Position numbers and translations under genes: made by a program. Shown here piece by piece: positions 1 to 11,913 of a stretch of 64,000 bases of DNA; within the stretch, counting starts at the first letter, position 1, and every line of letters begins with the position of its first letter. The DNA lies in the NCBI RefSeq assembly GCF_000002425.4, contig NC_037261.1:5418098-5482097 (forward strand), given 5' to 3'. The DNA is from Physcomitrium patens (taxonomy: Eukaryota > Streptophyta > Bryopsida > Funariales > Funariaceae). Below the pieces are notes generated by a model that had not been told where the DNA came from, made no database searches, and saw nothing but the letters and a program-made list of their open reading frames with translations.

Positions 1-705
1 CTTATCCTCTGAATTTCTTAATCTTCCGTCTTAGATCCCGAATTGGCTCCCACCGTCAAGCTTGGATCCGAAATTGTCTCTCGCAGTCAAGGCTTAGATC
101 CAAAATTGGCTCTCACCGTCAGAGCTTTTTCCTCCGTTTTTACCTTTAAGAAATCCATTTACCGAAAATAATGTTTCCTGAAATGGTTTACAAAACAAGA
201 CAGCCTGAAACAGAATCGAAACCTCGTACTCGGGTCCACATTGAGACGCCCGACCAATTCAGGACTCATATTGGATAACAGTCCAGTAGTAAGATCCAGA
301 TTTTTCCGTAATTGGATCAAATTGGTCCTTCGCGTCAGATTGGCTGAGGCCCGTAGTAAGGCCTCGATTTTTCCATAATTAGACTGCATTGGATTGCCCG
401 GCCAATTCAAGTCTCATATTGAGTAAGAAGACCTGGATTGAATTCTTAAAATTGGTTCCAATTGGCTCTTCGAACCAGGCTCACCCGTCGTGTGAATTGG
501 TCCTTTCTTTTCCTGTTGACTTCCGTTATTGGAATCGAACGGAGCATTTCAGTATGCCCCGGCTGACCGTAACGGGGTGACTGAACCTGGCCACTCAATA
601 TTTGCACTAAAGTAGGTCGTTGCTCCCAATATTCGAGGTAACTGAATATTAATAAAAGTCCCTTTTCTTTATATTTTCACGGTATACTCGTGTTACAACA
701 CGACA
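1..705 (-). mobile_element. LTR of gypsy family B, cut by window edge
   Basis: Reverse-complement copy of the family B LTR seen in full at 56731-58076. It ends on this strand with ACAACACGACA, the complement of the LTR start TGTCGTGTTGT. It carries the same GATCC-AAATTGGCTC repeats. The next bases are ACGTAGTCC, inside a family A LTR, so this LTR inserted into the 5' LTR of copy A1, probably with target ACGT. The left end is outside the window, so a solo LTR and a full element cannot be told apart. Confidence 0.85.
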
Positions 706-943
706 ACGTAGTCCCTAGTTAGATAGTATATATAGAGACAAGAGTGAAGGCTTCTTCACTCTTATCATTTCCTATCTTGCTTCTAGTTTAGTTTCAAGGG
801 TCTCTAGTTTTATTGTCTTTTGGAAATAGCCATTCCAGTTTCTATTTCAATATATATATTTGTTTATAAATATTTTGTTACCTCTCTTTGAGTGAAGCCT
901 CACTTGTCTGAATTGTTTTTTCATCGAGTTCTTATCCTTGACA
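706..943 (+). mobile_element. Copy A1: 3' part of the 5' LTR
   Basis: Matches the promoter-distal part of the family A LTR. It has the TAGTATATATAGAG TATA-like box, the CTTCACTCTTATC segment, and the end TCCTTGACA, the same LTR end proved by target duplications in A3 and A4. The first roughly 300 bp of the LTR are lost to the left, where a family B LTR begins. Confidence 0.85.
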
Positions 944-1155
944 GATTGACAAGAGTACACCTACAATATCAGAGCTTTATCTAATCTTGATTAAGAGTGG
1001 ATTACCCCTTTTTCATAATAAGATATAAGCATATTAGAAGTTGCGGATTACCTTCTTCTAAACTGATATTGTCCTTATCATTTTCTTTGTCCTCAAGTCC
1101 TCTCTTCTATTTCTCTTGAGCGATATTAGACGTCCTCTCTCTTCTAAGTGTTATC
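944..1155 (+). other. Copy A1: leader between LTR and gag
   Basis: Untranslated leader shared by all family A copies. No TGG-starting primer site follows the LTR directly. About 25 nt downstream lies TATCAGAGC, the inner nine bases of the usual plant initiator-Met site, preceded by CAA instead of TGG. Confidence 0.7.
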
Positions 1156-2163
1156 ATGGCAGAACTTCTCGAAATGAAGAGTGCAATGGCACAAATGCAA
1201 GAAAAATTGAGGGAATTAATGCTTGCGATGCATCAACTCAATTTACCACTACAAGGAGCAACAAGATTGACAAGTAGTGAAGATAGAGAAATGGTTGGAG
1301 TTGCTTCAATACCTGCACCAAACCATGTCCTTTCTCCTATGGTGGAACACCCTTCAAATGTTAGAGAACCAAGAATTGCCGTACCCGAGAAGTTTGATGG
1401 CACCAGATCCAAGTTTCGAGGATTTATCAATCAAGTGCAACTGGTGATTGAACTTCAATCCCAAAGCTATCCAACTCTAGGATCACAAATTAGATTCATT
1501 GGTACGCTTCTTTCAAGTTCAGCACTATCGTGGTTTTCATCTTTTCTTGAACGACGAGATCCAATATTGGATAATCTAGAGGCTTTTTTGGTGGAGTTTC
1601 GATCCATGTATGGAGAGCATGATGCAATTCAGGTTGCAACCAATAAGATCCATATTTTACGACAAGGCAATCGATTAGTAACGTTATATGCTTCACAATT
1701 TTAACAACTTGCAACTGATATCAAGTGCGATGATGCTGCACTTATTAGCCAATTTGTATACGGATTACAATATGAGGTAAAAAAATTAATGCTCAACTTA
1801 CTTGATCCTCAAACATTGAGTCAAGCAATTGACTTTGCTGTGAAGTGTGACAATCACTTTTTTGAATTCCGATCTGAGAACCATACAAGTCGACCTCAAC
1901 GTTACTATAATTCAATGGCAAAACCAACATCTCTTCAATACATACATTCGGAAGTAGAGGATATGTAAATTGATGCAGTACGTTTCAAATCTCTTACTGA
2001 GCAAGAAAAGACTCGTCATCGTCAAGAAGGATTATGTTTATATTATAGAGAATCAAAGCACACTGATCAACATTGTCCAAAGAAACGATGCAATCACAAA
2101 ATGACGAGTATGGCTATGAAAAAAGATAATATGTCGGAAAACGAGTTTGTCCAGCTACAATAG
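1156..2163 (+). pseudogene. Copy A1 gag, broken
   Basis: Gag of chromovirus family A: a capsid precursor of 335 codons that would form the virus-like particle and bind element RNA. The N-terminus (MAELLEMKSAMAQMQ) is helical and coiled-coil-like. A retrotransposon gag core follows (EKFDGTRSKFRGF to WFSSFLERRDP), then a CCHC-type knuckle near 2037-2080, degraded here. In-frame stops at 1702 (CGA in A3) and 1966 (CAA in A3) break it. Both are C-to-T or G-to-A changes, typical of decayed methylated DNA. The reading frame keeps exactly 1008 nt to TAG at 2161-2163, the same length as in A2 and A3, so there is no net indel. Confidence 0.85.
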
Positions 2164-2171
2164 GGACCATT

Positions 2172-3481
2172 GTCATATTACGTACTTTTTTGCTCGAGAA
2201 TGCGTGAGGCGTTTGGCTGTAGAAGGTAGTATGGAGATTCGCCAATAGTCAAGCAGTCTATCAGTTATTGACTGTTGGAATATAAACGACTATAAGAATA
2301 TACTGTAAATCTATACGGATGCCCTTCAACTGCTCGCCGAAGTCTTTTTTGTCCCAGCCGGTAGGTCTCTAGACGTTACAGAGAACCCCGAACAACCCAA
2401 ACTGCTAATCTATGATACCGCTTTATACTCACGATCTTGTATCCACTGACTGTCTCATTAGATTAATCCAATAAATTTCATTCCTTCAGCATACTCAATC
2501 CTATAGACACCCTTTTAATCCATCATCACAGACGTAACTCGATTTCACAAAATAGTCAAGAGTAATCAAACCTACTTCATTAAAATTCCCGATTCACCAT
2601 TACAATACTGACTTCAGCAACGATTGCCTCAGTTTTCCCAAAATCCTATATAGAATAAAAAACCCAATTCTCTATCTTTTTTCTCCACCCGAAGCATGAA
2701 GCTAGCTCTCCCCGATCCTTCACAAAAAATCTTCCATAAAAAAAAACCCCTCTCTCCCCCCCCCTCTTTTTTTAACCTTAATTCTGAATTTCTTCAATCT
2801 TCCGTCTAGGATCCAAAATTGGCTCCAGACGTCAGACCTTAGATCCAAAATTGGCTCTTGCCATCAAGGCTTAGATCCGAAATTGGCTCTCGTCGTTAGA
2901 GCTTTTTCCTCCATTTTTATCTTTAAGAGATCTATTTATCAAAAACAACGTTCCCTGAAACGGCACAGAGAATAGGACAGCCTGAAACAAAATTGAAACC
3001 CCGTACTCGGGTCCACATTGAGTTGCCCGACCAATTCAGGTCTCATATTGGCTAAGAATTCAGTAGTAAGATCCAGATGTTCCCGAAATTGGATCAAATT
3101 AGTTCTTCACGTCAGATTGGCTAAGGATGTAGTAAGACCTGGATTTTCTCGTAATTAGACTACATTGGGTTGCCCGACCAATTCAGGTCTCATATTGGGT
3201 AAGAAGACCCAGATTGGATTCTTGAAATTGGATCCAATTGGCTCTTTGAACCAAGCTCATCCGTCAAGTGAATTGGTCCTTTCTCTTCCTGCTGACTCCC
3301 GTTATTAGAATCGAACGGAGAATTTCATATGGCCCCGGCTAACTGTAACGGGGTGACTCAACCTGGCCACTCAGTATTTGCATTGGAGTTGGTCGTTGCT
3401 CCCAATATTCGAGGTAACTGAATATTAATAAAAGTCCCCTTTCTTGATATTTTCACGATATACTTGAGTTACAACACGACA
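2172..3481 (-). mobile_element. Element B 3' LTR
   Basis: A 1310-bp LTR in reverse orientation, ending at 3481 with ACAACACGACA directly beside a polypurine tract. It matches the LTR at 9464-10640 and the solo LTR at 56731-58076. It contains internal repeats: three units around GATCC-AAATTGGCTC near 2810-2890, and two units around CCAATTCAGGTCTCATATTGG roughly 150 bp apart. Confidence 0.88.
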
Positions 3482-3493
3482 TCCACCCCCTCT
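3482..3493 (-). promoter_or_regulatory. Element B polypurine tract
   Basis: On the minus strand AGAGGGGGTGGA abuts the 3' LTR start TGTCGTG. This is the expected plus-strand DNA primer and fixes the LTR boundary at 3481. Confidence 0.8.
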
Positions 3494-3599
3494 GAATCTA
3501 TGCATCCTCCAGTATACACCAATTTCTCCAATTACTCGTTCGATTCAGAATATATCCTCTACGTCTTTGTCCACTTCGTCTTCGACACATTCATTATCC

Positions 3600-6500
3600 A
3601 AATCACTTTCATCTTCTTGCTACGGAATCTCTATACCTTCATTAAGGTCTTCCATATTCATCTCCGCATGTCTTCGTTTAAATATTTTTACTTGCTTCCC
3701 TGTAATTGGTATTTTCAATTTTGTACCATCTAACTCCCGTAATGAGTAAGTCGCATTATCATGAACAGTTGTTACTACATATGGTCCAAACCAACGTTTT
3801 AAAATTTCTGCAAAGTACTATGTTGATTATCCAGACTATTATTATAAACAAGTACCTAGTCACCTTCTTCGATTGCATTAGGTCTCAATCGATGTTGCTT
3901 ATCGAATCACACCTTATTTTGTAACCTTCCTCTTTTTAACCTTCCCAATGCTATCTGGACATCTTCCGTTCTTTGCTCCAATTGTCCAATCCTAATAGCC
4001 AGAAGTTCTTCTCTTGTCAATCCATCTTCCCATGGTAGCATACACCAAGTAGGTACCTTTTCTTCAATCGGCATAATTGGTTTTCGACCAATCATAAGTT
4101 CTACTGGCATATATCCTATCACCGAACTATGTGTTGTTCGATCAGCCCATAATGCAAATGACAAAAGCCGTGGCCACTCTTTAACCTTCCCATTACAAGC
4201 TTTAACTAATATTTTCACAATCGGTGGGTGACCGCATTCGCTTTTTGCATTCCCTTCCGGATTATAAGCAGTAGTCAGTGATAGTTTAACTCCACATCTT
4301 TCAAAGAACTTACAAGCTTCTTGTGCATTTAATTCTCCACGATCTGCAGTGATTTTTCCTACGCATCTGTAGCGGCAAATGACATCTTCAAGCAAAAACC
4401 TACAAATTCCCTCTGTAGATTTTGTCCTCAATACTCTTCATTCTACTTGATTTGATAAATCTTCACGAGCTAAAACCAAATATCTCATCTGCCATAACCC
4501 AACCGGCATAATAACCAAATCAACAACCTATTTAAAATGAATAGCCAGAGGATACGTAGGATGAAGACCATCTCGATGTCGGATATTAGAATACGATTGA
4601 CAGATTTTACATGACTCTACAAATGAGAGTACATCTCGATACATATTTTTCCACCAATATCGTTCCTTGAGTTTAACAAAAGTAGCCGAGATTCTTCTCT
4701 GCCCTGCCCATAAACTATCATGAAACTCCTTTAATAATTTTAGTCTTTCTTCCTTTTTGCCTATCACTCGTTATGGCATCCCAATTCCTTTCTCCGGTCT
4801 CTTCCATAAGAATCCATCTCGAAGTAAAAATCCATATGCTTTTTTTCTTATTTGTTTAAATTTTTCTGTAGACCAATTCCCTTGCTTAGTCAAGGTTTTC
4901 AAGTAATGACCAATATCCAATAATTCTCCTTCGTAAGATTCTTCAAGAAATAGCTTGTCTTCTCTGTTGAGATTTGATATTGAATAGAATTTCAATCCGA
5001 CCTCATCAATTTCTTCAATCATTTCGTCCTCCCTCTCGTATCTTGCTCGAGATAGCATGTCTGCTACTAAATTGTCCTTCCCAATAACATGCTTAAATTC
5101 TGGATTTAGTGACTTAATATAAGCAATCCATATCAACATTGCAATATCTGGCGTTGAACAGTTAGTAATCTTTCCAAGCAATGGCAAGCAGTCTGTTTCA
5201 ATTACTACTGCTGCCCCAATCAAATTGTCCTTTTCAACTTTCATAGCCGAAACGACTCTCAAAAGTTCTCTTTTGACTTGCGAATATGCACGCTGACGAA
5301 TACTTAAAACTTTAGCCCTAAATCAAACTGCAAATCTATTCCCAATGGAATCATCTTGACCCACAGCCCATCCAATGGCAATTAGACTAGCGTCTACAGT
5401 AAGAATCACTGGTCTATTGTACTTATAATCAACCTTCCTCAATATAGGAGGTGACATCAATAATTTCTTCAATCTTTGTATTACCTGAATATGCCTTTCT
5501 TCCCATTTAAATCGGTAACCCTTGCGTAACAGTTCATATAATGGATCCGCTATGTGAGCAAAATGAAGGATCCAGATTCGATAAAATACACATGCATCCA
5601 AAAACCTGCGAACCTCTGTTAAAGAATCACAATCCTCTTTCATCCTTCCAATTGCATCAACTTTAATCGAATCTGGTTTCTTTCCGTAAAACCCACATAA
5701 ATGTCCAACAATCACAACCTCTCGCACTCCAAATACGGACTTCATACCCGATAATGTAAGATGAACTTCTCCAAGCCGAGTTAAAATCTTTTCACAATCT
5801 TGTATATGATCAACAACATATTTGCGACACCCCCTCGTATCTAAAGTTTCATCCTTGTCTCCTTCTCTGCACCCTTTTATAGGAACATCATCCAGAAAAG
5901 GCATAGTCTTTTTCGGAATAAAATCTCTCAATACCTTATTCATCCCATTCATCATATGCACAACTGAGTTGGTTGCGCCTTGAGAAAGAGTGCACATTCT
6001 AACCAATCCAAGTGGTGTCCTCATTGTTGTCATATCTCTACTTCCTTCGGCAAGTTAAAATTGATCATAACCTGAATACAAGTCACCCATTGAATAAATC
6101 ACCCTTCCAGCAAAAGCCTCAGCAAATTCATCAACAATAGGTCCAATTCCTGCATTCCTGACAGTTACTGCATTCACCGGTTGCATATCTTGAATAAACC
6201 GTAGTGACCCATTCTTCTTAGATACTGTAAACCATCGACTAGAATACGGCGCAAATGAAGGTTTCAATATTTTCATCTTTATCTTTTCTTTTAATAGCTC
6301 AACTAATTTAGATAAATGTACCCTCGGTACTGGAATCGGTCTTAGATTCTAAGGTAAATACGGTACAGTGAAGATAACCATAGGTGTTATAATATTTAGA
6401 TCCACACACCCAATTTCATGAGATTTGTATGCAAATGATCTCCCTTGTTTAGCCATCATCTTTTTGAAGCAAGTAATTTCCTCCGACAATAAAGAACCAT

Positions 6501-6942
6501 CAGAACCAATCTTCAATTCTTCAAAAGTCTCTTTAGTAAACTGATGTCCAATACTCATTGGATCTCTTAAACTTGCTTCTTTTGATGCTTCTCCCATTTG
6601 TTCTTTAGAATCTTCTGGTAATGGTCCGGCAACAGGCTTTACCTTCTTATCTGCCGTTTTATATCTCGTCTCTACAGTGACTTCTGGTGCTTGAAAAGAT
6701 TCAAGCATGGTATAAACCTCTCTTGAATGAATCTCAACAATCTTATCATTATCCCCTAATCCAATAGATGTAATCAATTCTAATGAATCTTCCAATCCAT
6801 TTTCTTCATAAACACCTAAAATCCTCTCATCATCTTGCAATGTACCTAACTTGCATAATTGTCCTTCAATATCATATAATCTTTTTCTTTCTTTTCTTTT
6901 AAAATCATCAACTTTCTTATACATAATATTTCCATTCTCCAA
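3600..6942 (-). pseudogene. Element B pol: reverse transcriptase, RNase H, integrase
   Basis: Degenerate pol. From 6942 down to 3907 the pieces stay in one frame, broken mainly by stop codons, so decay is mostly point mutation. Reverse transcriptase lies at about 5700-6280 (SKKNGSLRFIQD, and FLDD as the catalytic YxDD variant). RNase H follows at about 5000-5480 (LTVDAS). Integrase spans about 3900-4770: a zinc region with CKICQ, one zinc His apparently lost (GQRR where GHRG is usual), then D (VVDLV), D (ITADRG) and E (KSECGH). A C-terminal FGPY/LRELDG-type tail can be read to about 3600 across stops. No chromodomain is seen. From memory the wording resembles gypsy elements common in basidiomycete fungi. 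Confidence 0.85.
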
Positions 6943-7019
6943 TATACCAATAAAACTTGCATCAAAGGCACCTTCGTTTCGTGAGAGTACCTCCTCTTTT
7001 ATACCTCCATAATCTCGCT

Positions 7020-7928
7020 TTACAGTGGTACCTCCCCAAAATCCTTAAATCCTTCAACAATCTTTGGCAATGGTTTCTCCCTCAACCTATCTCGATTCCG
7101 TTCATGGTTAGGAGGTACTGTTAGAAATTGTATAGCTTTCCTCCCATCCTCGCTACATATCCCTACATAAGCAGAACCATCGTTAAGTACTTTTGTTTCC
7201 ATCCGTGTTGCCGTAATATAAGGTTGTCCTAAAATCAATGGATAAGACGTTGTATCTTGAACAAAGAAATATTGCTCTATCGCAACATCCCCAATCCGAA
7301 TTTTGACATCTGGACAAGCTCCATATAATTTGCCTTGTGTGTTATTAGCCGCTCGAATTGCCCATCCATGTTCCATATCAATTGGCCATTTTTACTTCTT
7401 ATAAAGATCTTTAGACATGAGATTTATTTCAGAACCATGGTCGACTAAAGCAACTATTGGTTCTTCTATATCTCCTACTTTCACCAATACCTCAGTAGTT
7501 GCCCTTGCCCAATGTTTTCGAGTATAATGGCTCAAAGTTTCCATTTCCTTATCACTAGAATCTTCGAAACGTACTCGTTGATTATACCCATTCTTTTCAT
7601 TTGTTGGTTGTTTGTAACCAATATCAACCTCTTCTTCATCTCTATATATTCTTGCATCAATAGCATGACTCATTCCAGTTTCGCCCATTAATTGCTTCTT
7701 TCGCTTAATGCTGTCAATGATAACATCATGAAACTCCTTCTTTATAATTTCCAAGACTTCTTTCAATGTGAATTCCACCTTAGCGTTTAATATACGTTCT
7801 TCCAACACCCCTTTCAAATTTGTTGCCGCTTCAATGTCAAAAAGTACCTTATAAGCAATTGATTTGTCCTTATCTTTTGTTTCCCTTGTTTTTTCTTCCA
7901 ATAATGCTGAAGTATCCTTTACAGGCAA
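7020..7928 (-). pseudogene. Element B aspartic protease region
   Basis: Retroviral-type aspartic protease that would cut the polyprotein. The motif ALVDHGSEINLM has His where DTG or DSG is usual. The second half, ANNTQGKLYGACPDVKIRIGD to LILGQPYI, is typical of the gypsy flap and C-terminal part. One in-frame stop lies at 7392-7394. Upstream sequence to 7928 is a lysine and glutamate-rich linker. The frame differs from both gag and pol, so two frameshifts flank this part (about 8100-8150 and 6945-7015). I cannot say whether either is programmed. Confidence 0.75.
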
Positions 7929-8103
7929 TTCTTGTGAAGCTGCCTCCCGTGCCTTGTCTCCTCGAGTTTGCCTCTTAAAAGAATTTCCTTCTCTAGTATC
8001 ATCAAAATTTTCTCATCTCTTTTCTTCCATCAAAGCTTCATATTGGCTCTTAGCAATATATGGATGAATTGAAAGAGACTCAACAGGATCCTCCCAACCT
8101 ATT

Positions 8104-9393
8104 CTACCTCGTATTGTAGCTGCAGTCCTCAATAAACGCTTCTCGAGGTAATTTCCCTTCTTGCATTGTAGAAACGGCAGAAGCCCAAAACTCACTAGTT
8201 TCCGTACTTCCATCAATTTCATCATCTACTCTAGCACCATAACTTGCACTTTCTCGTGCTGCTGTTTGATGCTCTTTTAGGTAATCTTGAACCAATGCTC
8301 TCATTTTTTCCTTGCCAAAATTGGTTTGAAGAAGATCCTCCTTATCTTTCAATGCTATCTTCCCATCTTTCCAAAAAATAATTCCCTGCCATATCATATT
8401 ATTAAATTCATTGCAATCTTTTCTAGTGTGTGAAGCGTCATCATACAAAATGCATCTTTGTACATATCCTTGTTTTGAAACATTCTTCGAATTGTTTGTA
8501 GAAGTATTCTCTTCAAGTCTTGCCAATTTGATTTGAAGATCTCGTATTCCTCGTATAATTTCTTCCATCTCCATATCTTTTTTCTTTGATAAGGATGTCG
8601 AAGGTTGAACTGTAGGCATTGTTGGTAGTGTTGTACGTACTACAGCTTTGGGTGCTTGTACTGTTTTTGGAATATTGCTCCTATCCTTCCTCCTTTCTCT
8701 TTTTGTAAGCAACTCCACTGCATCTTCAACGTTCTTCCACTTCGTTGTCAATCCTTCATCTTCTTCTTTGTCTTCAAGAAGGAGTTCTTATTTCCCTTGC
8801 AATTCTCCATCAGCAGCTTGAAGAAATAGATCAACTTTGTTCGGCTCCAATGTCAATTTTTCTACCTTCGATAATTGAGAGTAATGCCTCTCAAATTCCC
8901 TTAGTAGCTCTGTTGCTTGCAAATTCTTATTGGGCCGTTCAATCCATTCCAGAAACAGCTTCTTAGTAACACGATCAACATCTTCCAAGAAATATTCGTC
9001 TTTCAATGCATGTGAAAAAACCTCCCATGAATTTCCATAATGATCCGTAATCAATGTAATGTGGTCTCTTATCTCCGGTATCGTGGCAAGTCCAAATAGT
9101 TCAACCATTTTCTTCTGAGAAACCCGATTTAATTCTATTTCACGAACATAACATCTTAAATACCTTGAAATATTCCTCCCATCAAATTGATCAATTTTAT
9201 TGACCACTGCTTGCAATGCTTTGGTTGCCAAAGCTTTCTTTCGATCATTGCTTTGTTGTTGCTACATTAATAATGAGAAGGCTTGAAATATACTAGCAAT
9301 AGATGGATCCATGTGCATACCTTGTCCTTTAGAAGAATCCCCACCAGAAACTCCTCCCAATAATCCTTCAAAATTTTTATTTTCGTTTTCCAT
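8104..9393 (-). pseudogene. Element B gag, broken
   Basis: Gag-like capsid region. The likely start is the ATG at 9391-9393, about 50 nt inside the primer site. The frame runs to about 8104 with two in-frame stops (9262-9264 and 8788-8790). The core reads FDGRNISRYLRCY, WEVFSHALKDEY and LREFERHYSQL, a pattern seen in gypsy gag proteins. No clear CCHC knuckle was found: a CILYDDASHTRKDC-like piece near 8420-8460 may be its remnant. It shares no visible similarity with family A gag. Confidence 0.75.
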
Positions 9394-9441
9394 AAAATAA
9401 AGCTAAAATCAACCAAAATCCAATATCTTCTACCTCAAGCT

Positions 9442-9459
9442 TTCACGTCGGGTTCACCA
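9442..9459 (-). promoter_or_regulatory. Element B primer binding site, tRNA-Trp
   Basis: The plus strand reads TTCACGTCGGGTTCACCA, which I recognise as the 3' end of plant tRNA-Trp(CCA) including CCA. On the element strand this is TGGTGAACCCGACGTGAA, directly downstream of the 5' LTR, the normal place for minus-strand primer binding. Confidence 0.75.
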
Positions 9460-9463
9460 CTTT

Positions 9464-10640
9464 TTTCGTATTACGTGCTTTCCTGCTCGAGAACGCGCCG
9501 AGCATCTGGCTGTAGAAGGTAGTATGGAGATTCGCCAATAGTCAAGCAGTCTATCAGTTTTTGACTGTTGGAATATAAACGACTGCAAGAATACATCGTA
9601 AATCTATACGGATGCCCTTTGACTGCTCACCAAAGTCCTTTTTGTCCCAGTCGGTAAGTCTCTAGACGTTACAGAGAACCCCGAACAACCCAAACTGCTA
9701 ATCTTCTATACCGCTTTATACTCACGATCTTGTATCCACTAACTGTCTCGTTAGATTAATGCAATAAATTTCATTCACTCCGCATACTCAATCCTTTAGA
9801 CACCCTTTTAATTCTTCATCACAAATGTAACTCGATTTCACAAAACAGTCAAGAGTAATCAAACCCATTTCATTAAAAATCCCGATTCACCATTACAACA
9901 TTGGCTTCAGCAACGATTGCCTCAATTTTCCCAAAATCCTATGAAGAAAAAAAAACCCAATTCTCTATCTTTTTTCTGCGCACGAAGCATGAAGCTAGCT
10001 CTCCCCGATCCTTCACAAAAAATCTCCCATAAAAAAAACCCCTCTCCCCCCCCCCTTCCTTTTTTAACCTTAATTCAGAATTTCTTCAACCTTCCGTCTT
10101 GGATCCAAAATTGGCTCCAAACGTCAGAGCTTAGATCCGAAATTGGCTCTCGTCATCAAGGCTTAGATCCGAAATTGGCTCTCGCCGTCACAGCTTTTTC
10201 CTCCGTTTTTACCTTTAAGAGATCTATTTACCGAAAACAACGTTCCCTGAAACGGTATAGAGAATAGGACAGCCTGAAACAGAATCGAAATTCCATACTT
10301 GTGTCCACATTGAGTTGCCCGACCAATTCAGGTCTCATATTGGCTAAGAGTCCAGTAGTAAGACCCGGATGTTCCCGAAATTGGATCAAATTAGTCCTTC
10401 GCGTCAGATTGGCTGAGGCCCATAGTAAGACCTGGATTTTCCCGTAATTAGACTACATTGGGTTGCCCGACCAATTCAGGTCTCATATTGGGTAAGAAGA
10501 CCCGGATTGGATTCTTGAAATTGGATCCAATTGGCTCTTCGAACCACGCTCACCCGTCGTGTGAATTGGTTCTTTATCTTCCTGCTGACTCCCGTTATTG
10601 GAATCGAACGGAGCATTTGAGTATGCCCCAGCTAACTGTA
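9464..10640 (-). mobile_element. Element B 5' LTR, outer end missing
   Basis: About 1177 bp matching the 3' LTR at 2172-3481, starting near TTTCGTATTACG (consensus TGTCGTATTACG). The match stops at GCTAACTGTA, and about 150 bp that should finish the LTR are absent. From 10639 the sequence is family A gag/pol. TATGGAG is shared by both sides at the junction, so joining may have used microhomology. Confidence 0.8.
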
Positions 10641-11913
10641 TGGAGAACCAAAGCACACTACGCAACATTGTCCAAAGAAATGACGCAATCACAAAATGAG
10701 GAGTATGGCTGTGAAAAAAGACAATATGTCAGAAAACGAGTTTGTCCAGCTACAATAGGGACCGTGCGACTGGAACCTTGCACAACATCTAGTAAAGGTC
10801 CTATTCTCTCCTCAGAGCCCTCTCCTTGTTTTACATTAAATGTTATTTTAGACCTAAATATTACAAAGTCTCTGCCTTGTTAGATTCAGGAGCCTCAGCG
10901 TGTTTTTTAGATGAAGAATTTATTAAAAGACATAGCATATCTTTAGTAAAGAAAACTAAACCTGTTCATGTAGAAGTCATAGATGGTCGTCCATTGTCTT
11001 TTGGAGATATTACTCACGAAATCCTTCCTATAGAAGTAATAATCAATGGTCATAATAGTTTTGTAGTATTTAATATTATTAGATCTCCTTGTAATCCAGT
11101 CATTTTAGCTTTATCGTGGTTAGAAAAATACAACCCTCAAATAGGTTGGATTTCTCGAACTCTTACTTTTTCTAAAAGTATAACTAATAGTGTAGTTAAT
11201 CAAGTAGAGAGTCATAAGTCCAGTTCAATTAAACCCGTATTTATAGGTACAAAAGCTTTTTTGCATGCTGCTATGAAAGAATCATCATATATTATTTATG
11301 CTACACCCATTTCTACTGGTGAAAAGACTTTAAGTGGCATTCCAAGCCAATATCAAGAATTTCAAGATGTATTTGAAAAAAAAAATGCAGATACACTCCT
11401 GGAACATCGTCCCTATGATTGCTCAATTGACCTTCAAGAAAGAGCACAACCGCCATTCGGACCAATCTATAGTTTATCACAAAATGAGTTGGCTGAACTC
11501 AAGGAGTATATAGAAGAAAATCTAGCCAAGAATTTCATACGCCATTCTAAATCTCCAACAGGACCTCTAATTCTATTTGTGAAGAGAAAAGATGGATCAT
11601 TGAGGATGTGTGTTGATTATCGAGGACTCAACAAGATTACCATCAAAAACAAGTATCTACTACCTTTAATATCTGAACTTCTTGATCGGCTGAATCAAGC
11701 TAAGATCTATACAAAAATAGATCTTCAGGGAGCATACAATCTAGTACACATCAAAGAAGGAGATGAATGGAAGACTGCTTTTCGAACTAGGTATGGACAT
11801 TTTGAATACAAAGTCATGCCTTTTGGACTTATAAATGCACCAGCAGCTTTTCAACATCTAATGAATGATGTTTTTCGAGAGTTTTTAGACGATTTTGTGG
11901 TATGTTATCTATT
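10639..11913 (+). pseudogene. Family A gag-end/protease/RT fragment, inverted copy of part of A2
   Basis: Runs from the gag zinc-knuckle region through protease (LLDSGASACF) into reverse transcriptase, ending at FVVCYL just before the catalytic DD. It is the inverted counterpart of 16722-17990: by eye 10639-11670 is identical to A2, then scattered differences appear. Both share a 1-bp deletion near 10850 (TTAGACC, against TTAGGACC in A3) that breaks the pol frame. A2 carries a 44-bp insert-like footprint where this copy keeps normal RT sequence. Confidence 0.85.

Larger units (their letters stand above)
2172..10640 (-). mobile_element. Element B: nearly full-length Ty3/gypsy retrotransposon inserted in A1
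   Basis: Minus-strand LTR retrotransposon of about 8.5 kb: 5' LTR at the right (9464-10640, outer end missing), tRNA-Trp primer site, gag, protease, reverse transcriptase, RNase H, integrase, polypurine tract, 3' LTR at the left (2172-3481). On the left it interrupts A1 at GGGACC(A/G)T. The target was probably CCGT, now CCAT. On the right the last roughly 150 bp of LTR are replaced by a family A fragment that starts about 120 bp upstream of the insertion point, so the right junction is a rearrangement and not the original target end. Pol wording differs strongly from family A and there is no chromodomain. Confidence 0.85.
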
